DNA of 64,000 nt from Neisseria weixii (GTDB lineage Bacteria; Pseudomonadota; Gammaproteobacteria; Burkholderiales; Neisseriaceae): assembly GCF_002327085.1 (NCBI RefSeq), contig NZ_CP023429.1:248001-312000 (forward strand), given 5' to 3'. Made by a program: the position numbers and the translations under genes. The notes beneath the pieces were generated by a model, which was not told the DNA's origin, did not search any database, and saw nothing but the letters and a program-made list of their open reading frames with translations. Position 1 is the first letter of the stretch. Each line of letters begins with the position of its first letter. This document shows, one piece after another, positions 1-10,312 of this stretch.

Positions 1-7
1 GTATTTT

Positions 8-19
8 TTCAGACGGCAT
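8..19 (-). other. DNA uptake sequence, ATGCCGTCTGAA form
   Basis: A 12-base DUS read on the minus strand. It is the AT- variant, whereas most copies in this window carry the AG- prefix (AGGCCGTCTGAA). It promotes uptake of conspecific DNA during transformation and is reported once here as an example of the minority dialect. Confidence 0.8.
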
Positions 20-123
20 GAAACCTTGCGGAAATTCAACTCAAAAACTGATTACATCAGGACCACCAGCCTGCTTGCCTAATGTTCAAGTAAGCAGCGT
101 GTCCCGCCTCGTGAGTGCCAGCC

Positions 124-158
124 GGCTGCGTGAGGCCGTCTGAAAAGACGGTGCAGCC
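124..158 (+). promoter_or_regulatory. Stem-loop in the rne 5' UTR
   Basis: Two stacked helices are visible. The outer one pairs GGCTGC (124-129) with GCAGCC (153-158). The inner one pairs CCGTCT (136-141) with AGACGG (146-151) around a GAAA tetraloop. The 5' inner strand is part of a DUS (133-144). In E. coli, RNase E autoregulates its mRNA through 5' UTR hairpins, so a similar role here is plausible but inferred. The ribosome binding site GAGG (163-166) lies just downstream. Confidence 0.55.
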
Positions 159-174
159 AAACGAGGTTACTATC

Positions 175-3117
175 ATGAAACGTATGTTATTTAATGCAAC
201 GCAAGCCGAAGAGCTGCGCGTTGCGATTGTCGATGGCCAAAATTTATTGGATTTGGACATCGAAACGCTGGGCAAAGAACAGCGCAAGGGCAACATCTAC
301 AAAGGTGTGATTACCCGCATCGAGCCGTCGTTGGAAGCGTGTTTCGTCGATTACGGAACCGACCGACACGGCTTTTTGCCGTTTAAAGAAGTGTCGCGTT
401 CGTATTTCCAAGATTACGAAGGCGGCCGCGCCCGCATTCAAGACGTGCTCAAAGAGGGCATGGAAGTCATTGTGCAGGTGGAAAAAGACGAGCGCGGCAA
501 CAAAGGCGCAGCCCTGACCACGTTCATCAGCCTGGCCGGACGCTATTTGGTGTTGATGCCGAATAATCCGCGCGGCGGCGGCGTATCGCGCCGTATCGAA
601 GGCGAAGAGCGCGCCGAACTGAAAGCCGCGATGGCCGAATTGGACGTGCCGCGCGGCATGAGCCTGATCGCGCGCACCGCCGGTATCGGCCGCAGCGTGG
701 AAGAACTGCAGTGGGATTTCGATTATCTGCTGAAACTGTGGCGCGCCATCGAAGAAGCGGGCGAAGCGCATAAAGATCCGTATTTGCTGTTTATGGAAAG
801 CTCGCTGCTGATCCGCGCCATCCGCGATTACTATCGTCCGGATATCGGCGAGATTTTGGTCGACAATCAAGAAGTGCACGACCAAGTGTCTGAATTCATG
901 AGCTATGTGATGCCGAACAACATAGGCCGCCTGAAGCTTTACGAAGACCATACGCCTCTGTTCTCACGCTTCCAAATCGAACATCAAATCGAAAGCGCGT
1001 TCTCACGCAGCGTCAGCCTGCCCAGCGGCGGTGCGATTGTGATCGACCACACCGAAGCGCTGGTATCGATTGACGTCAACTCCGCCCGTGCCACACGCGG
1101 CGCCGACATCGAAGACACGGCGTTCAAAACCAATATGGAAGCGGCCGAAGAAGTGGCACGCCAAATGCGTTTGCGCGACTTGGGCGGCTTGGTGGTCATC
1201 GACTTCATCGACATGGAAAACCCGAAACACCAACGCGATGTCGAAAACGTGTTGCGTGACGCGCTGAAGAAAGACCGCGCGCGCGTGCAAATGGGCAAGC
1301 TCTCCCGCTTCGGCCTGCTTGAGTTGAGCCGGCAGCGTTTGAAACCGGCCTTGGGTGAAAGCAGCCATGTGGCCTGCCCGCGTTGTGCCGGGACCGGTGT
1401 GATCCGCGGCATCGAATCGACCGCGCTGCACGTGTTGCGCATCATTCAAGAAGAAGCCATGAAAGACAACACCGGCGAAGTGCATGCGCAAGTGCCGGTG
1501 GATGTGGCGACCTTCCTGCTGAACGAAAAACGCGCCGAACTGTTTGGTATGGAGGAGCGTTTGGACGTATCCGTATTGCTGATTCCGAACATTCACCTGG
1601 AAAATCCGCATTACGAAATCAGCCGCATCCGCACCGATGATGTGGAAGAAGACGGCGAGCCGAGCTACAAACGCGTGGCCGAGCCTGCTGAAGACGAAAA
1701 CGCCAAACCGTTCGGCAGCGAGCGCGCCAAAGCCGCCCGCCCTGAACCTGCGGTAAAAGGCGTGCAGCACACCCAACCGGCGCCGACCGTGGCCGAGCAA
1801 AAACCGGCCACTTGGTGGGACAACTTCAAGGCCTGGCTGGGCAAAATCTTCGGTGGCGCGACGGCCTCTGCCGAGCCTGAAAAACCGGTGGAAGAGAAAG
1901 CCGAAAAACGCCAAGCCAACGGCAACCGTAACGGCAACAACAACCGCCGCCAGCAAAACCGCCGCCAAAACCCGCGCCGCAACAAACGCGACGGCAGCAA
2001 GGTAGAAGTGCACGAAGTCAGCGCCGAAGCCAAAGAAACGAAAGCCGTTGACAGCAAAGCCGACAACAAGACCGAAGCCAAAGCGGAAGGCAAGGAAAAC
2101 AACCGCAACCGCTGCGAGCGCAACCGTTCAAATAAAGAAGAACGCAACCAAGCCGCCGCCTCGGTTGCTGCTCTGACCGATATGCCGTCTGAAACCGGCG
2201 GGCAAGCCGCACCTGCTGCCAACAAGCGCAGCCGCAACAACCGCAATGCCAACAAAAACGTTGCCGTTGAAACTGCTGAAGAAAATGTAGTGGTCGAAAA
2301 TGTTGCCGCGGAAACCGTGGCAGAGGTGGCTGTTGAAAGCGCACCGGCGGCTGAAAAGCAGCCGCGCGAGCGCAACAGCCGCAACCAACGCGACCGCAAC
2401 AACAACCGTAATCAGCGTGACCGCCGCAGCAGCAACAAAAAACGCAATATTCCGTCTGCCGAGAAAATCGAGCATTATCTGAATATCGCCGATGCAGCGG
2501 ATAAAGTACGCTTTGCCGTGGCGCATGTGTTTGGCGAAACCGTGGAGCAAACGCCGGTGGCGGTTGCCGTACCGGGCGAGCCGGTGGCCGAAGTGGAGGA
2601 GAACGCACCATTGGTGGTTGTGATTCCGGAGCCGGTTGAAGCCGAAACCGTAACTTTCGCCATTGAAACCGAAGCGCATGAAGCGGAAGCCATCCGTGTG
2701 GAAGAAAGCACCGATGACGAACGTGTCATCATTGATAACGCTGTCGGCAACGTAGCCGCTGCTGTGACTTCCGTATTTGCCATTGAGGCGGCGGATGAAT
2801 TTTTGCCGATGACCGCCGTGCCGGCCGATCAAGAAGCCCAAGCCGTAGCGGTCATGGAAGACGAGCTGATTGCGGCCAGAGCCTCTAAAGAAGTTGAAGC
2901 AGCGGTGCAAGAAGTGGTGGAGAAAGAGCAGGCCGTTGCCGATGCGATGCCGTCATTGGGCGAATTGGTGTTTGTCGAAACCAACCCTGAGGCCGTTGCC
3001 GCTTTGGCTCAAGCGCAACCGGAAAAGGTATACGGTTTACGCCGTGCCGATGTGCCGAAAGTGGAAGCTGAAAACGTTGAAGTTGAGATGATTTTGGTGG
3101 AAACCCGCAAAGATTGA
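175..3117 (+). CDS. rne: Ribonuclease E
   Basis: An endoribonuclease of about 980 residues that starts mRNA decay and processes rRNA and tRNA precursors, acting as a tetramer near the inner membrane. The start at 175 ([10 protein letters not shown]) follows GAGG by eight bases; an earlier in-frame ATG at 115 has no such support. An N-terminal S1 RNA-binding domain covers roughly residues 38-120. The catalytic DNase I-like region includes the metal-binding aspartates in [11 protein letters not shown] and VVIDFIDM (about residues 300-350). The Zn-link CPRCAGTG lies near residue 400. The C-terminal half is low-complexity, first rich in Arg/Asn/Lys, then acidic (Glu/Val/Ala), as expected for a disordered degradosome scaffold. 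The frame is intact. The coding sequence itself contains a DUS-derived PSET stretch. Confidence 0.97.
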   Translation: MKRMLFNATQAEELRVAIVDGQNLLDLDIETLGKEQRKGNIYKGVITRIEPSLEACFVDYGTDRHGFLPFKEVSRSYFQDYEGGRARIQDVLKEGMEVIVQVEKDERGNKGAALTTFISLAGRYLVLMPNNPRGGGVSRRIEGEERAELKAAMAELDVPRGMSLIARTAGIGRSVEELQWDFDYLLKLWRAIEEAGEAHKDPYLLFMESSLLIRAIRDYYRPDIGEILVDNQEVHDQVSEFMSYVMPNNIGRLKLYEDHTPLFSRFQIEHQIESAFSRSVSLPSGGAIVIDHTEALVSIDVNSARATRGADIEDTAFKTNMEAAEEVARQMRLRDLGGLVVIDFIDMENPKHQRDVENVLRDALKKDRARVQMGKLSRFGLLELSRQRLKPALGESSHVACPRCAGTGVIRGIESTALHVLRIIQEEAMKDNTGEVHAQVPVDVATFLLNEKRAELFGMEERLDVSVLLIPNIHLENPHYEISRIRTDDVEEDGEPSYKRVAEPAEDENAKPFGSERAKAARPEPAVKGVQHTQPAPTVAEQKPATWWDNFKAWLGKIFGGATASAEPEKPVEEKAEKRQANGNRNGNNNRRQQNRRQNPRRNKRDGSKVEVHEVSAEAKETKAVDSKADNKTEAKAEGKENNRNRCERNRSNKEERNQAAASVAALTDMPSETGGQAAPAANKRSRNNRNANKNVAVETAEENVVVENVAAETVAEVAVESAPAAEKQPRERNSRNQRDRNNNRNQRDRRSSNKKRNIPSAEKIEHYLNIADAADKVRFAVAHVFGETVEQTPVAVAVPGEPVAEVEENAPLVVVIPEPVEAETVTFAIETEAHEAEAIRVEESTDDERVIIDNAVGNVAAAVTSVFAIEAADEFLPMTAVPADQEAQAVAVMEDELIAARASKEVEAAVQEVVEKEQAVADAMPSLGELVFVETNPEAVAALAQAQPEKVYGLRRADVPKVEAENVEVEMILVETRKD

Positions 3118-3140
3118 GCATGAAGCAATTAGTCTTGGCA

Positions 3141-3171
3141 AAAGCCCGATGGTTAACATCGGGCTTTTTTG
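3141..3171 (+). terminator. Rho-independent terminator of rne
   Basis: AGCCCGATG (3143-3151) pairs with CATCGGGCT (3157-3165) and is followed by a run of T. This is a classical terminator that contains no DUS, 25 bases after the rne stop. Confidence 0.85.
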
Positions 3172-3189
3172 TTTTTCATTATGAATAGC

Positions 3190-3216
3190 AGGCCGTCTGA
3201 AGTTTTCAGACGGCCT
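3190..3216. terminator. DUS inverted pair
   Basis: AGGCCGTCTGAA and its reverse complement are separated by three bases. It lies between the convergent rne and aldA genes and probably acts as a bidirectional terminator. Confidence 0.7.
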
Positions 3217-3359
3217 GATGCCTTTGCAAAATCGTCATCTTTGGCACATTTCTTCATTATGTGCTGCTCGAAAACTTGCCTATCTTGATGGTCTGTCTTC
3301 GCTTTTTGCGCTGCTGTAACGTCAAACTGTACTCCAGTCTGAAGTTTTGCACAGGTCTC
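3217..3359. repeat. 143-bp MITE-like element, type 2, copy 1
   Basis: The ends resemble GAGACCTTTGCAAAA in inverted orientation (GATGCCTTTGCAAAA at 3217-3231, TTTTGCACAGGTCTC at 3345-3359), the same ends as the IS5-family element at 10246-11452. The interior matches the reverse complement of the 143-bp element at 25967-26109 along most of its length (shared words include ATCTTTGGC, CATTTCT, GTGCTGC and CTTGCCT). It has no coding capacity. I infer a non-autonomous element mobilised by the IS5-type transposase. Confidence 0.7.
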
Positions 3360-3406
3360 GGCCTTTTGATTGAATTACTTTCTTCAATGAGATGAATTCA
3401 ATCTGC

Positions 3407-4605
3407 TTAAATATCGGTTTCCAGATAAACCACTTGGGTTTGCAAATATTCTTCCAAACCGTGTTTGCCGTCGGCGCCTCCGATACCTGATTTTTTCCAA
3501 CCGGCGTGGAAGCCTTGCATGGCTTCGAAGTTTTCGCGGTTGATGTAGGTTTCACCGAATTGAAGGCGGCGGGTGACGTAGAAGGCTTCGTTCAGGTTGG
3601 TGGCGTATACCGAGCTGGTAAGGCCGAATTCGCAATCATTAGCCAAGCCGATGACTTCGTTCAGCGTTTCGAAGCTTGCAATCGGCAATACCGGGCCGAA
3701 GGTTTCTTCTTTCATGATGTCCATGCTGTTGTCGACATTGGTCAACACCGTAGGCTCGAAGAAGAAGCCTTTGCCTTCGGCGCGTTTGCCGCAAGCCAAA
3801 GTTGCGCCTTGCTGCACCGCGCGCTCGACTTTTTCGGCCACCGGTTTCACTGCGCGCTCTTCAATCAGCGGGCCCATTTCCAGTGTGCCGTTTTCTGCTT
3901 CGGCCGGATTGCCGAAACGCACGCCCTGCATGGCGGCAATCATTTTTTCGGTGAACGCGTCTTTCACGCCGTTGTGCACATACACGCGCTCGGCGCAGTT
4001 ACAGATTTGGCCGGTTGCCCACGCGTGATGCCAAAATCGATTTTACCGCCAAGTCCAAATCCGCGTCTTTCAACACGATGGCAGGGGCTTTGCCGCCCAA
4101 TTCCAGTGAGACTTTGGTGATGTTTTGCGATGCGGCTTCCATCACTTGGCGGCCGGCATCAACCGAACCGGTCAGGCTCACCATGTCGGCTTGCGGATGC
4201 GCCGGCAAGGCATTGCCGATTTCCGCACCTGCGCCGTTGATCACGTTGGAGACACCGGCAGGCAGACCGACTGAATCGGCGATTTCGGCGAAGATGTGGC
4301 AGTTAATCGGGTAATGCTGCCCGGTTTTACCACGATGGTGTTGCCGAGGCATCGGTCAGTTCATCAGCACGCGCACGAATACCGCCGGCAATTTTTCGCA
4401 AATACGTGCCACGCTCGACCGCCGGTGTGCGTTCCCATCCGGTTTGCGCCAAACGTGCCGCCGCAACCGCACGGTCAACATCGGCCGCACTGCCTTTCGG
4501 CTCTTTGGCGATCACTTCTTCGGCCGAGGGGTTCAATACATCGCGCCATTGGCCTTGGAAATCGTTTTCAAAGCGGCCGTTGATGTACATCGCTAATTGT
4601 TTCAT
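3407..4605 (-). pseudogene. aldA: Lactaldehyde/glycolaldehyde dehydrogenase (AldA-like), decayed
   Basis: Aligning the fragments by eye with E. coli AldA gives a clear match. The N-terminus is MKQLAMYINGRF; the middle carries SLTGSVDAG and LELGGKAPAIV; the C-terminus carries EETFGPVLP, the NRENFEAMQGFHAGW motif and KHGLEEYLQTQVVYL. The catalytic Cys lies in an NCAERV motif. About 75-80 residues are missing between ELTDA (near 4350) and the NTIVVKP region. At least two further frame changes occur, near 4320 and near 4010 (net -2, between SRV and the expected WATGQIC). The region is 1199 bp against about 1440 bp for the family. The internal deletion makes this a real pseudogene, unlike the single-base breaks elsewhere. 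It is divergent from trpB. Confidence 0.85.
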
Positions 4606-4840
4606 GCGTTCCTCCTGGTTTGTAGTCGGATGTAGTTTAGTGTGGGAAATAACGCCGCCTGAAACAAGCAGAAAATGACAAAGGCTTGTATATAAATGAT
4701 AATATTTTTATTTTAAACAAATAATTTGACAAATTAGTCTAAAACAAATCACAGGTAAATCGTTTATAATAGAAACAGATTCGCCGTCGCCACACTTTTC
4801 ACACGGCCTCAATGAAACCGATAATAGAGGATAGTCAAAC

Positions 4841-6046
4841 ATGGCAAAAGAGCAGTTAAACCCCATGATTCTGCCGGATTCAGACGGCAATTTCGGCAAA
4901 CACGGCGGCAAAATCGGCCATCCCGAATTGGCCAAGGCTTTAGAAGAATTAAACACCGCGTTTCACAACATCATCGGCGATGAAGATTTCATCAATGAAA
5001 TGAAACGCCTGCAGGCGGCTTATGTCGGCCGTCCGAGTCCGATTTATCATGCCCAAAGCCTGTCGCAACGCGGCGCACAGATTTTTCTGAAACGTGAAGA
5101 CTTAAACCATACCGGCGCACACAAAATCAACCACTGCATCGGTGAAGCGCTACTGGCGAAAAAAATGGGCAAAACCAAAGTCATTGCCGAAACCGGCGCC
5201 GGTCAGCACGGCGTGGCGCTGGCCACCGCTTCGGCCTTGGTCGGATTGGAATGTGAAATCCACATGGGCGTGGTCGACATTGCCAAAGAGCATCCCAATG
5301 TGTCGCGCATGAAAATTTTGGGCGCGAAAATCGTGCCGGTGTCTGCCGGTGCGGGTACGCTGAAAGAGGCGGTGGATTCGGCGTTTGAATCGTATTTGTC
5401 GCAATTGGGTACCGCCATGTTCGCCATCGGTTCGGTGGTAGGCCCGGCGCCTTATCCGGAAATGGTGGCATATTTCCAATCGATTGTCGGCCATGAAGCG
5501 CGCGAGCAGTTTGCCCAACAATATGGCGGTTTGCCTGATGAGGTGGTGGCCTGCGTGGGCGGCGGTTCGAATGCCATCGGCTTGTTCAATGCCTTTATTG
5601 ATGATGAATCGGTCAATTTGGTCGGTGTCGAACCGGCCGGCGAAGGTTTGGATAAACCCGGCCGCCACGCCGCGACCATGGCCAAAGGCAGGTTTGGCAA
5701 CATTCAAGGCTTTAACTGCTACTATCTGCAAGAAGAAGACGGCACACCTGCCGCCGTGCATTCTATCGCCTCCGGTTTGGATTATCCCGGCGTAGGCCCG
5801 CAACACTGCCTGTTGAAAGACAACGGCCGCGGCCGCTACGAATGCGCCACCGACCAAGAATGTTTGGATGCGTTTTTGACCCTGTCGCGCGAAGAGGGCA
5901 TTATTCCGGCGCTGGAATCGTCCCACGCCATCGCCTACGCCTTGCGCCGCGCTGCCGAACTCGACAGCAGCAAGCGCCTACTGGTGAATTTGTCCGGCCG
6001 TGGCGACAAAGACATTGATTATGTGTTGAGTAAAATCAAGGTTTAA
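4841..6046 (+). CDS. trpB: Tryptophan synthase beta chain, stand-alone
   Basis: A PLP enzyme of 401 residues that condenses indole with L-serine to give tryptophan. The PLP lysine is in HTGAHKIN (about residue 92), followed by ETGAGQHG, and the phosphate-binding loop is GGGSNAIG (about residue 240). SHAIAYA and [10 protein letters not shown] close the protein. The N-terminus ([19 protein letters not shown]) and many core positions differ from the TrpB I know from N. meningitidis, so this looks like a divergent or second TrpB lineage. No trpA follows: a DUS terminator and an unrelated hydrolase come next. A good -10 (TATAAT, 4765-4770) lies upstream without an obvious -35. The role could be indole salvage, which is an inference. 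Confidence 0.9.
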   Translation: MAKEQLNPMILPDSDGNFGKHGGKIGHPELAKALEELNTAFHNIIGDEDFINEMKRLQAAYVGRPSPIYHAQSLSQRGAQIFLKREDLNHTGAHKINHCIGEALLAKKMGKTKVIAETGAGQHGVALATASALVGLECEIHMGVVDIAKEHPNVSRMKILGAKIVPVSAGAGTLKEAVDSAFESYLSQLGTAMFAIGSVVGPAPYPEMVAYFQSIVGHEAREQFAQQYGGLPDEVVACVGGGSNAIGLFNAFIDDESVNLVGVEPAGEGLDKPGRHAATMAKGRFGNIQGFNCYYLQEEDGTPAAVHSIASGLDYPGVGPQHCLLKDNGRGRYECATDQECLDAFLTLSREEGIIPALESSHAIAYALRRAAELDSSKRLLVNLSGRGDKDIDYVLSKIKV

Positions 6047-6056
6047 TGATACTAAT

Positions 6057-6089
6057 AGGCCGTCTGAAATTATTTTTTTCAGACGGCCT
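6057..6089. terminator. DUS inverted-repeat terminator after trpB
   Basis: AGGCCGTCTGAAA and TTTCAGACGGCCT form a 13-bp stem with an eight-base loop, 11 bases after the trpB stop. Confidence 0.75.
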
Positions 6090-6139
6090 AATCCAACCCA
6101 AATCCCACCCGAGTCTAACCATTAGAGAAAGGAAATCCC

Positions 6140-6868
6140 ATGAGCATTCTCACGCGCACCGTCAGCTATACCGACAGCAGCGGTACCACCCTGCAAAGCC
6201 ATTTCGCCTATCCGGCACAAGGTGGAAAAGCCGCCGCCGTGTTGGTTGCACCCGAATGGTGGGGCTTGAGCAAACACGCCAAAAGCAGCGCCGAACGTTT
6301 GGCTGAACAAGGTTATGCTGCGTTGGCCGCTGATTTATACGGCAACGCCATGCTCACCGAAGATGCTACGGTGGCCGGTGAAAACATGATGAAGCTGGTG
6401 AATAATCCGGAATTGCTGGCCGAACGCACACAGCTGGCTTTAGACGCGCTGGCGGCACAAGCTGAAAGCGACGGCGGGCGCTTGGCCGCCATCGGTTTCT
6501 GTTTCGGCGGCCGTGTGGTGCTGGAAGCCGCCCGCCGCGGTACGCCGTTGAAAGCGGTGGCCACTTTCCACGGCAACCTGACCCCTTCCAAACCGGCCGA
6601 AAAAGGCACCATCAAAGGCGAATTGCTGATTGAGCACGGTGAGTCGGATACCTTGGTGACCATGGAAGACGTCGAAGCTTTCCGGGCCGAAATGCAAGCC
6701 GCCGAAGCCCGTTTCCATATTGACGTGTTCCCCAATGCCAAACACGGCTTCACCAATCCGAAAGCCACTCACAACGGTGAGCGCAACGGTGTGGATTTAG
6801 GCTACCAGCAAGAAGCGGCCGAGCAATCATGGCAAAATATGCTGGATTTGTTCAAACGCGTTTTGTGA
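6140..6868 (+). CDS. Dienelactone hydrolase family protein
   Basis: An alpha/beta hydrolase of 242 residues. The Cys nucleophile sits in the elbow GFCFGGRV (about residue 115). The catalytic Asp is likely in HGESDTLV (about residue 165) and the His in NAKHGFTNP (about residue 200), giving the Cys-Asp-His triad of the family. A good ribosome binding site (GAGAAAGGAAA) precedes the start. The family hydrolyses dienelactones in chloroaromatic degradation, but most bacterial members have no known substrate, and no aromatic pathway genes lie alongside. The frame is intact. A MITE follows. Confidence 0.9.
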   Translation: MSILTRTVSYTDSSGTTLQSHFAYPAQGGKAAAVLVAPEWWGLSKHAKSSAERLAEQGYAALAADLYGNAMLTEDATVAGENMMKLVNNPELLAERTQLALDALAAQAESDGGRLAAIGFCFGGRVVLEAARRGTPLKAVATFHGNLTPSKPAEKGTIKGELLIEHGESDTLVTMEDVEAFRAEMQAAEARFHIDVFPNAKHGFTNPKATHNGERNGVDLGYQQEAAEQSWQNMLDLFKRVL

Positions 6869-6889
6869 TGGTGTTTTAAAATATAGGCC

Positions 6890-8421
<1,532 letters not shown>

Positions 8422-8450
8422 GGCGTTGAACAAACACCGTTCATAAAAAC

Positions 8451-8484
8451 AGGCCGTCTGAAAGCAATACTTTCAGACGGCCTT
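8451..8484. terminator. DUS inverted-repeat terminator
   Basis: AGGCCGTCTGAAAG and CTTTCAGACGGCCT with a short loop, followed by TTT. It is placed between the convergent metY-like and BASS transporter genes, so it likely serves both. Confidence 0.75.
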
Positions 8485-8498
8485 TTGATACCCCGACC

Positions 8499-9452
8499 TT
8501 ATTGCGCTTTGCGCTTATCCCACCAAGCAAACAAATTGCCCAACACGGTGCCGGATACCGAGTGCCATACACAGGCCACGGCGGTAGCGACGGCGGATTC
8601 GGCGTTGGTTGGGAAAAATTTCGCGCTCAAGCCCGTGGCCAAACCGGCGTTTTGCACGCCAACTTCAATGGCCAACGTCCGTTTTTTGGCTGTGTCCATG
8701 CCGAACAATGCGCCGGAATAGTAGCCCAAAATATAGCCGATGATGTTATGGGCCGCGATGGCAACCAACATTACCAGTGCCGATTCCATAAAGCGGTGGC
8801 CGTGTACCGCTGCCACACCGCCGACAATACAGGCAAAAGCCAGCACCGCCACGCCGGGCATCACCGCGCGGACATCGGCAAACCAAGGCTTATGTTTAAA
8901 GAACATATTGCACACCGAGCCGATGACCACCGGCAGCAGCGTCACCAGCAGCATAAATTTAAACATGCCCCAGCCGTCCATATCGACGGTTTCACCGATC
9001 AGATACATCATCCACAGCGGCGTCATCACCGGAGCGAGCAAGGTTGAAACCGTGGTCATTCCCACCGAAAACGCCACATCGCCTTTAGCCAAAAAAGACA
9101 TAATGTTGGAAGAAACCCCGCCCGGACACGTGCCGACCAATACCAAGCCCAACGTCAGGCCGGTGGACAAATCCAGCGCTTTGGCCACAGCAATCGCCAC
9201 CAACGGCATGATGGTATATTGCGCCGCCGCGCCCACCAAAATATCCAACGGCCGCTGCGCCAAAATGCGGTAGTCGGCTTTGCCCAAGGTCATGCCCATG
9301 CCGAGCATGATGATGCCCAATACCAAAATCTGCGTGTCGCCTTTCACCCAGGCAAAAGTAGCCGGTTCAATAAAGGCGGTGATGGAAGCCAAAATAATCA
9401 CCGGCGCAGTAAATCGCGTCAGTTGGTGGCTGATAACAGCAAAAATCGACAT
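8499..9452 (-). CDS. Bile acid:sodium symporter (BASS) family transporter
   Basis: An integral membrane protein of 317 residues with about nine to ten hydrophobic segments. Family motifs are GMGMTL (about residue 53), GTCPGGVSSN in the first crossing helix (about residues 110-120) and IEVGVQNAG (about residues 265-273), which in the structurally studied N. meningitidis homologue ASBT-NM supplies Na+-site residues. It would couple Na+ entry to uptake of an organic anion; the native substrate is unknown and pantoate or other small carboxylates are possible. The sequence is clearly divergent from the ASBT-NM sequence as I recall it. The frame is intact. Confidence 0.9.
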   Translation of the reverse strand: MSIFAVISHQLTRFTAPVIILASITAFIEPATFAWVKGDTQILVLGIIMLGMGMTLGKADYRILAQRPLDILVGAAAQYTIMPLVAIAVAKALDLSTGLTLGLVLVGTCPGGVSSNIMSFLAKGDVAFSVGMTTVSTLLAPVMTPLWMMYLIGETVDMDGWGMFKFMLLVTLLPVVIGSVCNMFFKHKPWFADVRAVMPGVAVLAFACIVGGVAAVHGHRFMESALVMLVAIAAHNIIGYILGYYSGALFGMDTAKKRTLAIEVGVQNAGLATGLSAKFFPTNAESAVATAVACVWHSVSGTVLGNLFAWWDKRKAQ

Positions 9453-9765
9453 CTTGTTATCCCTTATATAGAAAAATCGGTAAAGCGGTTTTTAACAGAT
9501 TTTTACTGCGTTTAGCAAATGCGTTGCCGCCAAAATATGCGGCAATTTCTTAGACGGTTGCGCGCAATATACTGTTTTTAGGAATAATATTTTATGAATA
9601 TACCAATAAAATGAGGCCGCCTGAAACATAATGGTTCAGACGGCCCTGCAATTGGCGTTTACAGGCTAATTTTTCAGACGGCCTGATAAGTTTTACAGAA
9701 AATTGTAGAGAATGTAATTGTTATCGGTAATGCATAAGCATACTGCAACTGAAAAGGAGTGTTTT
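9453..9765. other. Intergenic region with DUS copies
   Basis: A 313-bp divergent intergenic stretch between the BASS transporter and the His-rich lipoprotein. It holds an imperfect DUS inverted pair at 9614-9646 (one arm altered to GCCGCCTGAA) and a further minus-strand DUS near 9670-9682. Nothing else is recognisable. Confidence 0.6.
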
Positions 9766-10155
9766 ATGAAAACCATTACTGCCGCCACATTGGCCGCTTC
9801 GATTATCCTGCTGGCTGCCTGCGCCCAAAGCGGCAACAGCCACCACCATCACCATCATCACGGCGATGGCCACCATCATCACCATGCCGGCATGAGCAAA
9901 CCCATGACCTTCGAATGCAAAAACGGCATGAGCGTAAATGTCGAAAACATCGGCGAAGACAAGGTAAAACTCACCGTAGCAAACCGCAGCGCTCAGTTGA
10001 CCCGAACTTCAGCCGCTTCCGGCGAGCTTTACACCGGCAACACCGGCCTGTGGGGTACGGGTGCGGAATGGCACCAAAAAGGCAGCGAAGCCTACTTTGA
10101 ATATACCGGTTTGCACGGTGCCAAAGGCGCAACCGTCTGCTATCACGGCAAATAA
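9766..10155 (+). CDS. His-rich lipoprotein with MliC-type lysozyme-inhibitor domain
   Basis: 129 residues. The start at 9766 follows a strong AAGGAGTG site; an upstream in-frame ATG at 9718 would bury the signal peptide. The signal peptide ends in the lipobox LLAAC with Cys at residue 19. Directly after it comes a run of seven His, GDG, and five His (about residues 25-40), a likely Zn/Ni/Cu-binding tether. The rest, FECKNGMSVNVENIG to ATVCYHGK, has the pattern of the MliC/PliC fold: a Cys early and a Cys near the C-terminus, with a central Trp/Gly-rich GLWGTGAEW. MliC proteins inhibit C-type lysozyme, and neisserial ACP is a related protein. Location is the periplasm or outer membrane. The role of the His tract is inferred. 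Confidence 0.8.
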   Translation: MKTITAATLAASIILLAACAQSGNSHHHHHHHGDGHHHHHAGMSKPMTFECKNGMSVNVENIGEDKVKLTVANRSAQLTRTSAASGELYTGNTGLWGTGAEWHQKGSEAYFEYTGLHGAKGATVCYHGK

Positions 10156-10212
10156 TTTCGGTGTGTGAAATCGTGTCATCGCAATAAAAACACGTTTGCC
10201 TAAAAGCTAAAA

Positions 10213-10245
10213 AGGCCGTCTGAAACTTATGTTTTCAGACGGCCT
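10213..10245. terminator. DUS inverted-repeat terminator beside the IS element
   Basis: AGGCCGTCTGAAA and TTTCAGACGGCCT around a six-base loop. The IS5-family element starts at the very next base (10246), so the IS abuts a DUS hairpin. Confidence 0.75.
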
Positions 10246-10312
10246 GAGACCTTTGCAAAAAAAACCCAAAACTCCCCTAAATTCCCCCTAAAGAATTCAG
10301 AGGAGTTTTTTT

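Noticed and set aside
244-2910. Long antisense readings opposite rne
   Set aside because: They mirror the GC-rich and repetitive codons of rne, have no ribosome binding sites and show no recognisable domains.
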